Source of the DNA: Streptomyces canus
Lineage (GTDB): Bacteria > Actinomycetota > Actinomycetes > Streptomycetales > Streptomycetaceae
Length of the DNA stretch: 64,000 nt
Direction of reading: 5' to 3'
NCBI RefSeq assembly: GCF_001514145.1
Contig: NZ_KQ948682.1
Coordinates: 1 to 64,000 of the forward strand
The position numbers were made by a program, and so were the translations under genes. The notes under the pieces are model-generated. The model was not told the origin of the DNA and searched no databases. It saw nothing but the letters and a program-made list of their open reading frames with translations. Of this stretch, positions 23,542 to 31,618 are shown piece by piece. How positions within the stretch are numbered: the first letter of the stretch is position 1; each line of letters starts with the position of its first letter.

Positions 23542-24627
23542 TCACGAAGGCCGTCGCACGGCGAGCAGCGCCAGGTCGTCGGTGAGGAAGCCACCGGAAT
23601 GCCGGCGCGCCTCCCCCACGAGGGCGGCGAGCAGCGCGCCGGGCTCCCGGAAGGCGCGGCCGACCAGCCGCGCCTCGGGGTCGTAGAACCGCCCGTTCCC
23701 GTCCCGTGCCTCGGACAGTCCGTCCGTATACAGCAGCAGCGTGGCCCCGCCGGGGAAGCCGTACTCCTCGCGCCGGTCCGGCCAGGTGCCCAGGTCGCCC
23801 ATGCCGAGCGGCAGTGCGGGGTCCCGGGCGGTCAGCGCCCACACCCTGCCGTCCGGGTGCAGCAACAGGGGCGGCGGGTGCCCACGGTTGACGATCCGTA
23901 CGACCCCGTCGTCGTGCGGGAGTTCGGCGAGGACGGCCGTGGTGAACCCCTCGTAGACCTCGACGCTGTCCCGCCGCGTCGCCTCCCGCGCCAGCGCCCG
24001 CTCCAGCCGCCGGGCGACGGCCTCCAGCGTGGTCTCCTGCTCGGCGGCCTCCCGGAACGCGCCGATGACGATCGCGACGGCCGCCACCGCCCCCATCCCC
24101 TTGCCGCGCACGTCCCCGACGATCATCCGTACGCCGTGCGGGCTGTCCTGCACGGCGTACAGGTCGCCGCCGATGAACGCGTCCGCCTGGGCCGCCTCGT
24201 AGCGCACCGCGATGTCGAACCCGCCGATCCGCCCGGCGGGCCCGGGCAGCACCGCCCGCTGGGCGGCCTCGGCGATCTCGCGCTGGGAGGCGAGCCGTTC
24301 GCTGCTGCGGCGGACGAGGAGATTGATGAGGACCGCGAGGACGGCGACCGTCACCACGGTGACAGTCTCGGTGACGGCGTCGACTTCGAGGACGATGCCG
24401 AGCCGCAGGTGGACCGCGAGGACGACGAGGACGGTCGCGGCGCCGGTGAGCACTGTGCCGCGCCGGGAGTAGAGCGGGGCCGCGACCAGGGGCGCGGCGG
24501 TGAAGAGGGGCGCGGCGGAGAACTGGGACGGTGTGAGGTAGTCGTAGCACCCACCCGCGACGAGCAGCAGCGCCGGGAGCAGGCGAACGAACATGCGCGC
24601 GTACGAGATCGGCCCCTCCTGCTCCAC
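23542..24627 (-). CDS. Membrane-bound SpoIIE-type PP2C serine phosphatase
   Basis: A 361-residue protein with an N-terminal membrane region (about 10-105, four to five hydrophobic segments). A PP2C/SpoIIE domain at about 135-355 has metal-binding motifs FIGGDLYAV, VGDVRGKGM and LLYTDGLSEARD, plus a terminal DDLALLAVR. Such enzymes dephosphorylate anti-anti-sigma proteins in the general stress network. No partner kinase or STAS gene is adjacent. It is separated from the M23 peptidase leader by about 200 bases and lies downstream of the initiator tRNA on the same strand. Confidence 0.85.
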   Translation of the reverse strand: MEQEGPISYARMFVRLLPALLLVAGGCYDYLTPSQFSAAPLFTAAPLVAAPLYSRRGTVLTGAATVLVVLAVHLRLGIVLEVDAVTETVTVVTVAVLAVLINLLVRRSSERLASQREIAEAAQRAVLPGPAGRIGGFDIAVRYEAAQADAFIGGDLYAVQDSPHGVRMIVGDVRGKGMGAVAAVAIVIGAFREAAEQETTLEAVARRLERALAREATRRDSVEVYEGFTTAVLAELPHDDGVVRIVNRGHPPPLLLHPDGRVWALTARDPALPLGMGDLGTWPDRREEYGFPGGATLLLYTDGLSEARDGNGRFYDPEARLVGRAFREPGALLAALVGEARRHSGGFLTDDLALLAVRRPS

Positions 24628-24688
24628 ACCTCCAGGTTTCCCGGAGCGGGAGCGGGGGGCGAGCCGGGTGGCCCGACCGGGGGAAACA

Positions 24689-24727
24689 CTCAGGGCCGGA
24701 GTCCAGTTACTGGACTCCGGCCCTGAG
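24689..24727 (-). terminator. Terminator of the initiator tRNA gene
   Basis: A perfect 18-bp stem (24689-24706 with 24710-24727) with a TTA loop begins eight bases after the tRNA 3' end on the minus strand. It lacks a long U-tract. It also separates the tRNA from the phosphatase gene. Confidence 0.8.
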
Positions 24728-24734
24728 CCTTGAG

Positions 24735-24808
24735 TAGCGGGGACAGGATTTGAACCTGCGACCTCTGGGTTATGAGCCCAGCGAGCTACCGAGCTGCTCC
24801 ACCCCGCG
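24735..24808 (-). tRNA. tRNA-fMet (CAT), initiator
   Basis: A 74-nt cloverleaf. The acceptor CGCGGGG pairs with CCCCGC, leaving position 1 unpaired, and the anticodon stem TGGGC/ACCCA carries the GGG/CCC pairs typical of initiators around the CAT anticodon (plus-strand ATG at 24772-24774). The T-loop TTCAAAT is standard. No CCA is encoded. A possible -10 TATGCT lies upstream on the minus strand. Confidence 0.9.
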
Positions 24809-25113
24809 TCGTTGTGTGACCAGCATACGTCATCCGCGGGGTGGTTCGCGCCAGGGTTGTTCCGGAGGCGGCCGGGCCGCTCGGCGGGTGAGTCCGGGGA
24901 CTATGCGGCCAAGAGGGGACGGCGGGGGTGCGGCGCAGGTCCGGTCGGACCGGTCGCCCCGGCGAGGGCGGTGGAGATCGACAAGCCGTGACGAGCCTGG
25001 AGCAGATCGACGACGGGGGCACTGAAGCTCTCTCCCGGCCGGGAGGGCTGGAACGCCCACCGGAACTGGGTCCGCGACCACGGGGACGGTGAGGAGGCCG
25101 CCCGGGCCCCGAT

Positions 25114-25131
25114 GGTGTAGCGGGCTACACC
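25114..25131. promoter_or_regulatory. Palindromic operator upstream of the two-component genes
   Basis: GGTGTAGC-GG-GCTACACC is a perfect 8-bp inverted repeat ending 25 bases before the histidine-kinase start. Its place suggests a binding site for the NarL-type regulator encoded just downstream. The rest of the gap 24809-25156 (348 bases) shows no gene. Confidence 0.55.
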
Positions 25132-25156
25132 GTGCTCCCGGGCCCGATCATCTAGC

Positions 25157-26317
25157 GTGAGCCGCATGTGGAAGTCGGTGCAGCGTGCGGCGATGGCGAC
25201 CGTGCACCTCGTGGTGGCCGCGGTGATGTGCTTCGGCGTGTACATCTTCATCACCGTGCTGCTGATCGCCGCCATCGGTACGGTCGCCGTGGTCGGCTGC
25301 TGGCTGCTGCCCGAGGCCGTGCTGCTGATACGGCGGATCGCCGGCGCCAAGCGCAACCTGACCGCTCTGTGGACGGGCCGGGAGATCCCCGAGGCGTACA
25401 CGCCGATGACCGGCACGCTCCGCGAGCGGCTGAGGATTTCCGTGCGGGACCCCGGCACCCTCAGGGACTTCCGCTGGATGGTCTCCTATTACCTCTACGG
25501 CGCCCTCCTCGCCCTCGCCCTCCCGCTGTGGCCCCTCGGCCTGGTGGTCGACGGTGTGTGGGCCGGGGTCCTGCGCCGCGACCCGGTCGTCCTGCCGCTC
25601 ATCGTGAGGCTCGCGGACACCGAGGCCCGTTGGTCGACCGCACTGCTCATGCCCTCCCCGAAGGCCAGGCTGGCCCGGCGGGTCGAGGAGCTGAAGGAGA
25701 CCCGGGCCGACGCCATCGCCGCACACGAGGCCGAACTGCGCCGCATCGAGCGGGACCTGCACGACGGCGCCCAGGCCAACCTCGTGGCGCTCTCGATGCG
25801 GATCGGACTCGCCAAGCGGGCCTACGACCGTGACCCCGACGCCGCCCGCAGACTGCTGGACGACGCCCAGGACCAGGCCGAACAGGCGCTGACGGAGCTG
25901 CGGCAGGTGGTGCGCGGCATCCATCCGCCGATCCTCACCGACCGGGGCCTCGTCGGTGCGGTGCGGGCCCTGGCGTCGAGCAGCGGGCTCACGGTCGGCG
26001 TCGAGGTCGGCGGTCTGGAGGCGGGCACCCGGGCGCCCGCGGCGGTGGAGGCCGCGGCCTACTTCGTGGTCGCCGAGTCCCTCACCAATGTCGCCAAGTA
26101 CAGCGGGGCGGACCGTGCCGAGGTCCGGCTCGCCCGTACCCGGCGCGGCCTGACCGTACGGGTGCGGGACGAGGGCCGGGGCGGCGCCGACGAGTCCGCG
26201 GGTTCAGGGCTGCTCGGGATGCGGCGCAGGGTCGCCGCGCTCGACGGGACCTTCGACGTGACCAGCCCCGCCGGGGGCCCGACCGTGATCGATGTGGAGC
26301 TGCCGTGCGTGTGGTGA
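25157..26317 (+). CDS. Sensor histidine kinase (NarL/DesK type)
   Basis: A 386-residue membrane kinase. Hydrophobic segments lie at about 14-60 and 110-150, with a short sensor domain between. The HisKA_3 dimerisation helix contains RIERDLHDGAQANLVAL with phospho-acceptor His202. The ATP-binding domain has ESLTNVAKYS (N-box), RDEGRGG and SGLLGMRRRV. It would autophosphorylate and pass phosphate to the response regulator whose gene overlaps its 3' end by 13 bases. The signal is unknown. GTG 25157 or ATG 25166 could start translation. Confidence 0.9.
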   Translation: MSRMWKSVQRAAMATVHLVVAAVMCFGVYIFITVLLIAAIGTVAVVGCWLLPEAVLLIRRIAGAKRNLTALWTGREIPEAYTPMTGTLRERLRISVRDPGTLRDFRWMVSYYLYGALLALALPLWPLGLVVDGVWAGVLRRDPVVLPLIVRLADTEARWSTALLMPSPKARLARRVEELKETRADAIAAHEAELRRIERDLHDGAQANLVALSMRIGLAKRAYDRDPDAARRLLDDAQDQAEQALTELRQVVRGIHPPILTDRGLVGAVRALASSSGLTVGVEVGGLEAGTRAPAAVEAAAYFVVAESLTNVAKYSGADRAEVRLARTRRGLTVRVRDEGRGGADESAGSGLLGMRRRVAALDGTFDVTSPAGGPTVIDVELPCVW

Positions 26318-26955
26318 TCGCCGAGGACAACGCCCTCCTGAGAGAGGGGCTCGTCCTCCTGCTGACGTCCTCCGGGCACGAGGTGGTGGCCGTCGTCGGC
26401 ACCGGTCCGGAGATCCTGCCCGCTGTGCTGGAGCAACGGCCCGACGTGGCGGTGCTCGACGTGCGCATGCCGCCCGGCTTCCGCGACGAGGGGCTGCGGG
26501 CCGCCCTCGAGGCGCGGGAGCGGATCCCCGGACTCCCTGTGCTGGTGCTCTCGCAGTACGTCGAGGAGTCGTACGCCGCCGAACTGCTCGGCGGTGGCAG
26601 CAGCGGGGTCGGCTACCTGCTGAAGGACCGGGTCGGCCGGGTCGACGAGTTCCTCGACGCGCTGGAGCGGGTCGCGGCCGGCGGCACCGCGCTCGACCCC
26701 GAGGTCGTCACCGAACTGCTCACCCGCCGCCGCGACACCCCCCTCGACTCCCTCACGCCGCGCGAGCGCGAGGTGCTGAAGCTGATGGCCGAGGGCCACG
26801 ACAACACCACCATCGCGAAGACCCTCGTCGTCACCGAGCGCGCGGTCAGCAAACACATCGGCAACGTCTTCCTCAAGCTGGGCCTGCCGCCGAGCGACAG
26901 CGGCCACCGGCGGGTGCTGGCGGTACTGGCCTATCTGGCGCACACGCCCAAGTGA
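26305..26955 (+). CDS. Response regulator, NarL/FixJ family
   Basis: A 216-residue protein with a receiver domain at 1-120 (acidic pocket EDN at 7-9, phospho-acceptor Asp52 in VLDVRMPP, conserved Lys in YLLKDRVG) and a LuxR-type helix-turn-helix at about 150-205 (LTPREREVLKLMAEGHDNTTIAKTL in part, then VTERAVSKHIGNVFLKLGL). Translational coupling to the kinase is likely because the GTG start lies inside the kinase gene. The palindrome at 25114-25131 is a candidate autoregulatory site. Confidence 0.9.
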   Translation: MRVVIAEDNALLREGLVLLLTSSGHEVVAVVGTGPEILPAVLEQRPDVAVLDVRMPPGFRDEGLRAALEARERIPGLPVLVLSQYVEESYAAELLGGGSSGVGYLLKDRVGRVDEFLDALERVAAGGTALDPEVVTELLTRRRDTPLDSLTPREREVLKLMAEGHDNTTIAKTLVVTERAVSKHIGNVFLKLGLPPSDSGHRRVLAVLAYLAHTPK

Positions 26956-26958
26956 CGC

Positions 26959-27594
26959 TCACCCGACGCCGAGCTCGGTCAACTCCCCCAGCGGCAGCGT
27001 GTGCTGGGTCTGCAGGACCTTCGCGCGCAGGTACCGGACGTTGTGGGCGGTGGTGAAGACGCCGGTGGGGACACGGTCGCGGACGTCGATGCCGAGGTCG
27101 CGCAACTGGCCTGCCTTGTCGGGGTTGTTGGAGAGCAGGTCGAGCTCCCCGATGCCCAGGGACCGGAGCATCTGCGCGGCCGCCGTGTAGTCGCGGGCGT
27201 CCTCGGGCAGGCCCAGCGCGGTGTTAGCGGCATAGGTGTCGAGGCCCTGGTCCTGAAGGGCGTACGCGTCGAGCTTGTTGTAGAGGCCGATGCCGCGGCC
27301 CTCCTGGCGGAGGTAGAGCAGGACACCGCCGCGCTCGGCGATGCGCTCGACCGCCTCGCGCAGCTGCGGGCCGCAGTCGCAGCGGGCGGAGCCGAAGACG
27401 TCGCCGGTGAGGCACTCGGAGTGCAGGCGCACCAGGGGGACGGGGCCCGGGTCGCCGAGGACGACGGCGAGGTGCTCCTGGCCGTCGGTCAGGCCGTGGA
27501 AGGTGACGAGCTCGGCGTCTACGCGGTAGCCGTCCCCGAAGCGCAGCGGGACGCGGACGCGGGAGCGCTGGGTGGCGGCGGGCAGGTCGGGCAT
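26959..27594 (-). CDS. ribA: GTP cyclohydrolase II
   Basis: A 211-residue enzyme that opens GTP to 2,5-diamino-6-ribosylamino-4(3H)-pyrimidinone 5'-phosphate, the first step to riboflavin. Zinc ligands are in HSECLTGDVFGSARCDCG (three Cys). QEGRGIGLYNK and the catalytic Tyr in DAYALQDQG follow, with Asp and Arg in PEDARD, so it looks like a standard GCH II rather than the Tyr-to-Met variant known in Streptomyces. ATG 27594 is chosen because CGGAG lies upstream; ATG 27618 would abut the operator. It sits apart from a full rib operon and shares operators with the adjacent MarR and RibD-like genes. Confidence 0.85.
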   Translation of the reverse strand: MPDLPAATQRSRVRVPLRFGDGYRVDAELVTFHGLTDGQEHLAVVLGDPGPVPLVRLHSECLTGDVFGSARCDCGPQLREAVERIAERGGVLLYLRQEGRGIGLYNKLDAYALQDQGLDTYAANTALGLPEDARDYTAAAQMLRSLGIGELDLLSNNPDKAGQLRDLGIDVRDRVPTGVFTTAHNVRYLRAKVLQTQHTLPLGELTELGVG

Positions 27595-27620
27595 GCGGGT
27601 ACTCCGGTTCGTAGGCATAC

Positions 27621-27640
27621 CTGCTTCAGATTTGAAGCAG
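27621..27640. promoter_or_regulatory. MarR operator 1, in the ribA leader/promoter
   Basis: CTGCTTCAGATTTGAAGCAG is a 20-bp near-perfect palindrome, with arms CTGCTTCA/TGAAGCAG exact. It lies between the predicted ribA promoter and start codon. Confidence 0.7.
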
Positions 27641-27655
27641 TTCTACTGATCCGAG

Positions 27656-27685
27656 ACCCTACCCCATGCTTTAAATTTGAAGCAA
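27656..27685 (-). promoter_or_regulatory. Predicted ribA promoter overlapping MarR operator 2
   Basis: On the minus strand TTGCTT (27680-27685) is followed after 18 bases by TAGGGT (27656-27661). The palindrome TGCTTTAAATTTGAAGCA (27667-27684) fills the spacer and overlaps the -35, so a bound MarR dimer would block RNA polymerase. Confidence 0.6.
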
Positions 27686-27718
27686 TGGATTTATGGCGCG
27701 CGTCACGCGGAGCGTTCC

Positions 27719-28228
27719 TCAGGAGCAGGACGGGGACGAGCGCCGGCGCCAGGGGACCTCCTCGGAGCCGCCACCCTCCCCCTGGAGCCCTTCGGTGACG
27801 CTCGTGAAGATCTCCTCCAGCTGCCCCACCTGCTCGGGGGTGAGCCGGTCGAAGAGCGCGGCACGGACCGTCTCCACATGCCCGGGTGCCGCCTGCTCCA
27901 GCACCGCCATACCCTCGTCCGTGAGGACCGCGACGCTGCCGCGCTTGTCCCACTGGCAGCTCTCGCGCCGCACCAGCCCGTCCTTCTCCAGCCGGGCGAC
28001 GGCGTACGTCAGCCGGGGCCGGGTGATCTTCAGCCCCTCGGCGAGCTCGGTCATCCGAAGCCGTCGCTCCGGCACCTCGGAGAGGTTGGCCAGGATGGAG
28101 TAGTACACGTGCGGCATGCCGGCCTCCTGTTGGAGCTGCCGGTCGATGGTGTCCTCCAGGAGGACCGAGGCCGCGATGTACGCGCGCCAGGCGCGTTGCT
28201 CGTCGGGGCTGAGCCAGCGGGTCGTCAT
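27719..28228 (-). CDS. MarR family regulator of the ribA/RibD-like cluster
   Basis: A 169-residue protein with a winged helix at about 60-115 (MTELAEGLKITRPRLTYAVARLEKDGLV, in part; wing in CQWDKRGSVAVLTDEG). It lies between ribA (same strand, downstream) and the divergent RibD-like gene. Three copies of a TTCAAATTTGAA-type palindrome occur only in these promoters, which points to a local repressor. ATG 28228 begins MTTRWLSPDEQRAW; the long in-frame extension upstream is antisense to the RibD-like gene and was discarded. The ligand is unknown. Confidence 0.85.
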   Translation of the reverse strand: MTTRWLSPDEQRAWRAYIAASVLLEDTIDRQLQQEAGMPHVYYSILANLSEVPERRLRMTELAEGLKITRPRLTYAVARLEKDGLVRRESCQWDKRGSVAVLTDEGMAVLEQAAPGHVETVRAALFDRLTPEQVGQLEEIFTSVTEGLQGEGGGSEEVPWRRRSSPSCS

Positions 28229-28234
28229 GCCCCC

Positions 28235-28263
28235 AGTGTAGGTTTGCTTCAAACTTGAACCAA
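28235..28263 (-). promoter_or_regulatory. Autoregulated promoter of the MarR gene with operator 3
   Basis: On the minus strand TTGGTT (28258-28263) and TACACT (28235-28240) are 17 bases apart. The palindrome TTCAAACTTGAA (28248-28259) lies in this spacer and overlaps the -35. The same site can control the divergent RibD-like gene at 28298. Confidence 0.65.
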
Positions 28264-28297
28264 GCCCCGCCATCCGTTTTCGAGAGGGACAGCCCCG

Positions 28298-29425
28298 ATG
28301 CCCCATCCCTACGTCCTCCTCTCCGCCGCGGTCTCCCTCGACGGCTACCTCGACGACACCGGTCCCGACCGGCTCCTGCTGTCCAGCCCGGCCGACTTCG
28401 ACCGCGTCGACGAGGTCCGCGCCTCCGTGGACGCCATCCTCATCGGCGCGGGCACGATCCGCGCCGACAACCCCCGCCTGCTGGTGAACTCCGAGGCACG
28501 CCGCGCGGCCCGGGTCGCCGCCGGGAAGCCGCCGTACCCCCTGAAGGTCACGGTCAGCGGCTCGGGAGACCTGGACCCGTCCGCGAACTTCTGGCACACG
28601 GGCGGCGAGAAGCTCGTCTGTACGACGGACAAGGGCGCGGAGCGGGCCCGCTCCCTGGGTCTCGCGGCCGACGTGGTCTCTCTCGGTCCCGAACTGGACT
28701 GGCACCGCCTGCTGGAGCACCTGCACGAGGAGCGCGGCGTGGACCGCCTGATGGTGGAAGGCGGCGGCCGGGTCCACACCCAGCTCCTCCAGCAGGGCCT
28801 GGCGGACGAGCTGCAACTGGTCCTCGCCCCCCTCTTCGTGGGCACCCCGGACGCCCCCCGCCTCTTCGGCCCGGGCACCTACCAGGCAGGCCGCCTCCGC
28901 CTGGTGGAGTCCCGCCGGATCGAGGACGTGGTCCTCATGCGCTACGAACCCACCGCCCCCGGTACGGGCCTGCACCCGTCCCCCGCGGACCGCCACTGGC
29001 TCTCCCTGGCCTGCGAGCTGGCGACCCGGTGCCCGCCCTCACGGACGGCGTTCAGCGTGGGCGCGGTGGTGGTGGCAGCCGACGGCACGGAGCTGGCCCG
29101 CGGCCACTCCCGGGAGGCCGGCGATCCGGTGGTCCACGCCGAGGAGGCGGCCCTGGCGAAGATCGATCCGGCCGACCCCCGCCTGGCCACGGCCACGGTG
29201 TACACGAGCCTGGAACCCTGTACCCGGCGGGCGTCCCGCCCCTTCCCCTGTGCCCGGCTGATCCTGGACGCGGGAGTACGCCGGGTGGTGACGGCGTGGC
29301 GGGAGCCGGACACGTTCGTGGCGGGAGCCGACGGGACGGGGTTGCTCACGGGGGCGGGCGTGGACGTGGTGCTGCTGGGCGAGTACGAGGGCCGCGCGAA
29401 GGCACCCAACCGCCACCTGCTGTGA
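28298..29425 (+). CDS. Bifunctional RibD-like protein with inverted domain order (reductase then deaminase)
   Basis: A 375-residue fusion. The N-terminal half (about 1-215) is a RibD_C/dihydrofolate-reductase-like domain (LLSAAVSLDGYLDD, AILIGAGTIRADNPRL, RLMVEGGGRVHTQLL). The C-terminal half (about 235-375) is a cytidine/deoxycytidylate deaminase-type zinc domain with HAEE and PCTRRASRPFPCARL. Standard RibDG has the deaminase first. Together the activities fit the second and third steps of riboflavin-type pyrimidine synthesis, downstream of the adjacent GTP cyclohydrolase II. It is divergent from the MarR gene and shares its operator. GAGAGGG lies about ten bases before the ATG. Confidence 0.85.
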   Translation: MPHPYVLLSAAVSLDGYLDDTGPDRLLLSSPADFDRVDEVRASVDAILIGAGTIRADNPRLLVNSEARRAARVAAGKPPYPLKVTVSGSGDLDPSANFWHTGGEKLVCTTDKGAERARSLGLAADVVSLGPELDWHRLLEHLHEERGVDRLMVEGGGRVHTQLLQQGLADELQLVLAPLFVGTPDAPRLFGPGTYQAGRLRLVESRRIEDVVLMRYEPTAPGTGLHPSPADRHWLSLACELATRCPPSRTAFSVGAVVVAADGTELARGHSREAGDPVVHAEEAALAKIDPADPRLATATVYTSLEPCTRRASRPFPCARLILDAGVRRVVTAWREPDTFVAGADGTGLLTGAGVDVVLLGEYEGRAKAPNRHLL

Positions 29426-29443
29426 ACCCGCGCCCCGCGGCTG

Positions 29444-31015
29444 TCAGCCGATGGCGTACGCCCGGTACACCGTCTCCACCGAACGGTCCCCGGCGGCGTC
29501 GGTCACCTCGGAGCGCAGGGCGACCGCACCGGACGCCGGGTTGTGGACGGACGCCTGCCAGGTCGAGCCGGAGTGCTTGACGGTCGCCGCCCTCCAGGTC
29601 TTGCCGCCGTCGGCGGACGACCAGACCCGCACGGACCTGGCGGTCACCGCGGTGAACTTCACATCCGGGCCCTGGGAACCGCGCCCGGCTGTCACGTCGA
29701 CCGTGGTGGTGCTGTTCGCCGCGGCCTGGTTGTGGCTGTTCAGACCGGTCGGGAGGAAGCGGGTCATGAAGACCGGCGCGACCATCGCCTTGTTCGGGTC
29801 GGCCTTGAAGTGCCAGTCGAGGGTGGCGCGCGAGGACAGCATTCCGGCGGGGAAGGTGATGCCGGGGCGGTAGCGATGGGCGTCGACCGTCAGGTCGTAC
29901 CAGCCGACCGAGTGGATGCCGGCGGAGAACTCGGCGTCGCCGGTACCCCAGTTGGTCAGGGTCTGCTTCTTGACGGTGGTGCTGCCCTTGGACAGGACCA
30001 CCGTCTCCTTCGTCGGGTCGGCCCCGTTGACCCCGACGTCGGGGTCGCCGATCAGGGCGTCCGGGATGAAGGTGACGGACTTGTTCCTGATCACCGGCAG
30101 GTAGTGCATCGGGCTCCACGCGGCCCGGCCGAAGGACTGGGTGAAGCTCTGTCCCGCCTTCAGCGTCCTGACCTTCGGGAAACCGCCGCCGACGTCGTCG
30201 CCGTTGCTCGCGATGAGGTCGTCGCGTGGCTGCCAGGTCCCCGGAGTCACATGGACGGTGGCGCTGTACGGTGCGCTGTCGTCGCGGACCTCTGTCATCA
30301 GGTCGGTCGTGCAGTTGTCGGTGCTGGGCGTCGCCTGGAGCGCGGTGTCGTTCTGACGGGCCATCTGCGTGCCGCTGCGCACCGAGAAGCGCATCGTGGC
30401 CAGCCCCGACCGCTTGAACGACCCGCCGGGGGCGGCCGGGATGCCCGTGGTGTTCTTCACGGCGACGTAGCTGTCGTTGCCCGACCACTGCGCCAGGTAC
30501 CCGAACTGCAGCAGCTTGGAGGAGTTCGGGATGGCGTAGAGGGATCCCTGGTAGTTCCCGCCTCCCGAACTGAAGGCGGAGGGCAGGTCGCTGACGGTGG
30601 CGGCGCACACCTGCGCGCTGATCCGCGGCGGGCCGGTCACGTCGGCGGGCGTGTCGAGGGACACCTTGACCGCCTTGCCCTTGCGCGCGTCGAGCGTCAC
30701 CGAGGTGCTGCCCGACACCTGGACGACCTGCGCGCCGATGGTGTCGGTACCCAGCCCGTCCGTGGCCTGCTCCCAGATGTCGGTCATCGCGAGGTAGCGC
30801 CCCGCCGGCAGGCTGATCCGCTTGCCCGACGTGACGCTGTACGTCTGCCCGGACGGCACGGCGACGACGGTGACCGTCGTCGAGACCTTGGCGCCGTGTC
30901 GCCCCAGCGTGGTGACGGCCAGTGAGCCCGACGCCGCCTGCGCGGAAACCGCGGAAACGGCCAGCGGCACCAGCGCGGCCACCCCGACGAAAGCGAGCGA
31001 TCTCCGTCGCACCAT
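29444..31015 (-). CDS. Secreted protein of unknown function
   Basis: A 523-residue exported protein with a clear signal peptide (MVRRRSLAFVGVAALVPLAV, cleavage near AQA-A). The mature part is beta-rich, Ser/Thr/Gly-rich and has few Cys (CAA near 130, CTT near 250). No catalytic motif was recognised. A repeated Ig-like or fibronectin-like fold is possible near the C-terminus (VRVWSSADGGKTWRAATVKH). The start at 31015 is chosen for GGAGGGGGAG about seven bases upstream and for the signal peptide; an in-frame start at 31072 is less likely. It converges on the RibD-like gene. Confidence 0.75.
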   Translation of the reverse strand: MVRRRSLAFVGVAALVPLAVSAVSAQAASGSLAVTTLGRHGAKVSTTVTVVAVPSGQTYSVTSGKRISLPAGRYLAMTDIWEQATDGLGTDTIGAQVVQVSGSTSVTLDARKGKAVKVSLDTPADVTGPPRISAQVCAATVSDLPSAFSSGGGNYQGSLYAIPNSSKLLQFGYLAQWSGNDSYVAVKNTTGIPAAPGGSFKRSGLATMRFSVRSGTQMARQNDTALQATPSTDNCTTDLMTEVRDDSAPYSATVHVTPGTWQPRDDLIASNGDDVGGGFPKVRTLKAGQSFTQSFGRAAWSPMHYLPVIRNKSVTFIPDALIGDPDVGVNGADPTKETVVLSKGSTTVKKQTLTNWGTGDAEFSAGIHSVGWYDLTVDAHRYRPGITFPAGMLSSRATLDWHFKADPNKAMVAPVFMTRFLPTGLNSHNQAAANSTTTVDVTAGRGSQGPDVKFTAVTARSVRVWSSADGGKTWRAATVKHSGSTWQASVHNPASGAVALRSEVTDAAGDRSVETVYRAYAIG

Positions 31016-31127
31016 CTTCAACTCCCCCTCCGGACCCCCAAGGCGGGCCAAGCCTAGGCACGCCACGGACATGGCGGATCAAAGCGGGGAGATACGTCTG
31101 ATCAAGCTGTGGCCAAGAAGTGTCATG

Positions 31128-31173
31128 GAAAAAACGTCGGGGCCGCGCGGCGTGCGCCGCGCGGCCCCGACGT
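31128..31173 (-). terminator. Strong intrinsic terminator of the first cold-shock gene
   Basis: A perfect 18-bp stem (31134-31151 with 31156-31173, ACGTCGGGGCCGCGCGGC arm) with a 4-base loop is followed on the minus strand by six U residues (31128-31133). It starts 12 bases after the csp stop codon. Confidence 0.9.
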
Positions 31174-31184
31174 CACGAGAGAGG

Positions 31185-31388
31185 TCAGGCAGGGGTGATG
31201 TTCTCCGCCTGCGGGCCCTTCTGACCCTGAACGACGTCGAACGTCACGGTCTGGCCCTCCTGGAGCTCACGGAAGCCCGAGGAGTTGATCGCGGAGTAGT
31301 GCGCGAAGACGTCCGGACCGCCGCCGTCCTGGGCGATGAAGCCGAAGCCCTTCTCCGCGTTGAACCACTTCACAGTTCCCGAAGCCAT
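31185..31388 (-). CDS. Cold-shock protein (CspA family)
   Basis: A 67-residue single-domain RNA chaperone: MASGTVKWFNAEKGFGFI with RNP1 KGFGFI and RNP2 DVFAHYS, ending AENITPA. It binds single-stranded RNA/DNA and melts structure at low temperature. GGAAGG lies about eight bases before the ATG. Upstream, 31389-31618 is a gene-free leader of the type usual for csp genes, with an inverted repeat at 31477-31497 (GCCCAC...GTGGGC). It is very similar to the second Csp at 34053-34256. Confidence 0.95.
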   Translation of the reverse strand: MASGTVKWFNAEKGFGFIAQDGGGPDVFAHYSAINSSGFRELQEGQTVTFDVVQGQKGPQAENITPA

Positions 31389-31618
31389 AGTCATGCCTTC
31401 CAGTCGATGAACGCCCTCCCCCTGTGGGGAAGACGGAGGTGATCGCCCTGGTCCCTGCGGCACAGCACAGCAAAGCGCCCACACCTAAGGCGTGGGCAAG
31501 GGGAACTCCGAACCACGACAGCTGGCACAGACGCTACCGGTCCGCACCCGCCGCCACCATAGGAAACGGCCGCGTCGTATGAGCGGCGTCTTATGAAGGG
31601 TCGCGTCCGTCCCGTCGG

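Noticed and set aside
28229..28996. N-terminal extension of the second MarR gene
   Set aside because: It is antisense to the RibD-like gene; the promoter and operator at 28235-28263 lie just before ATG 28228.
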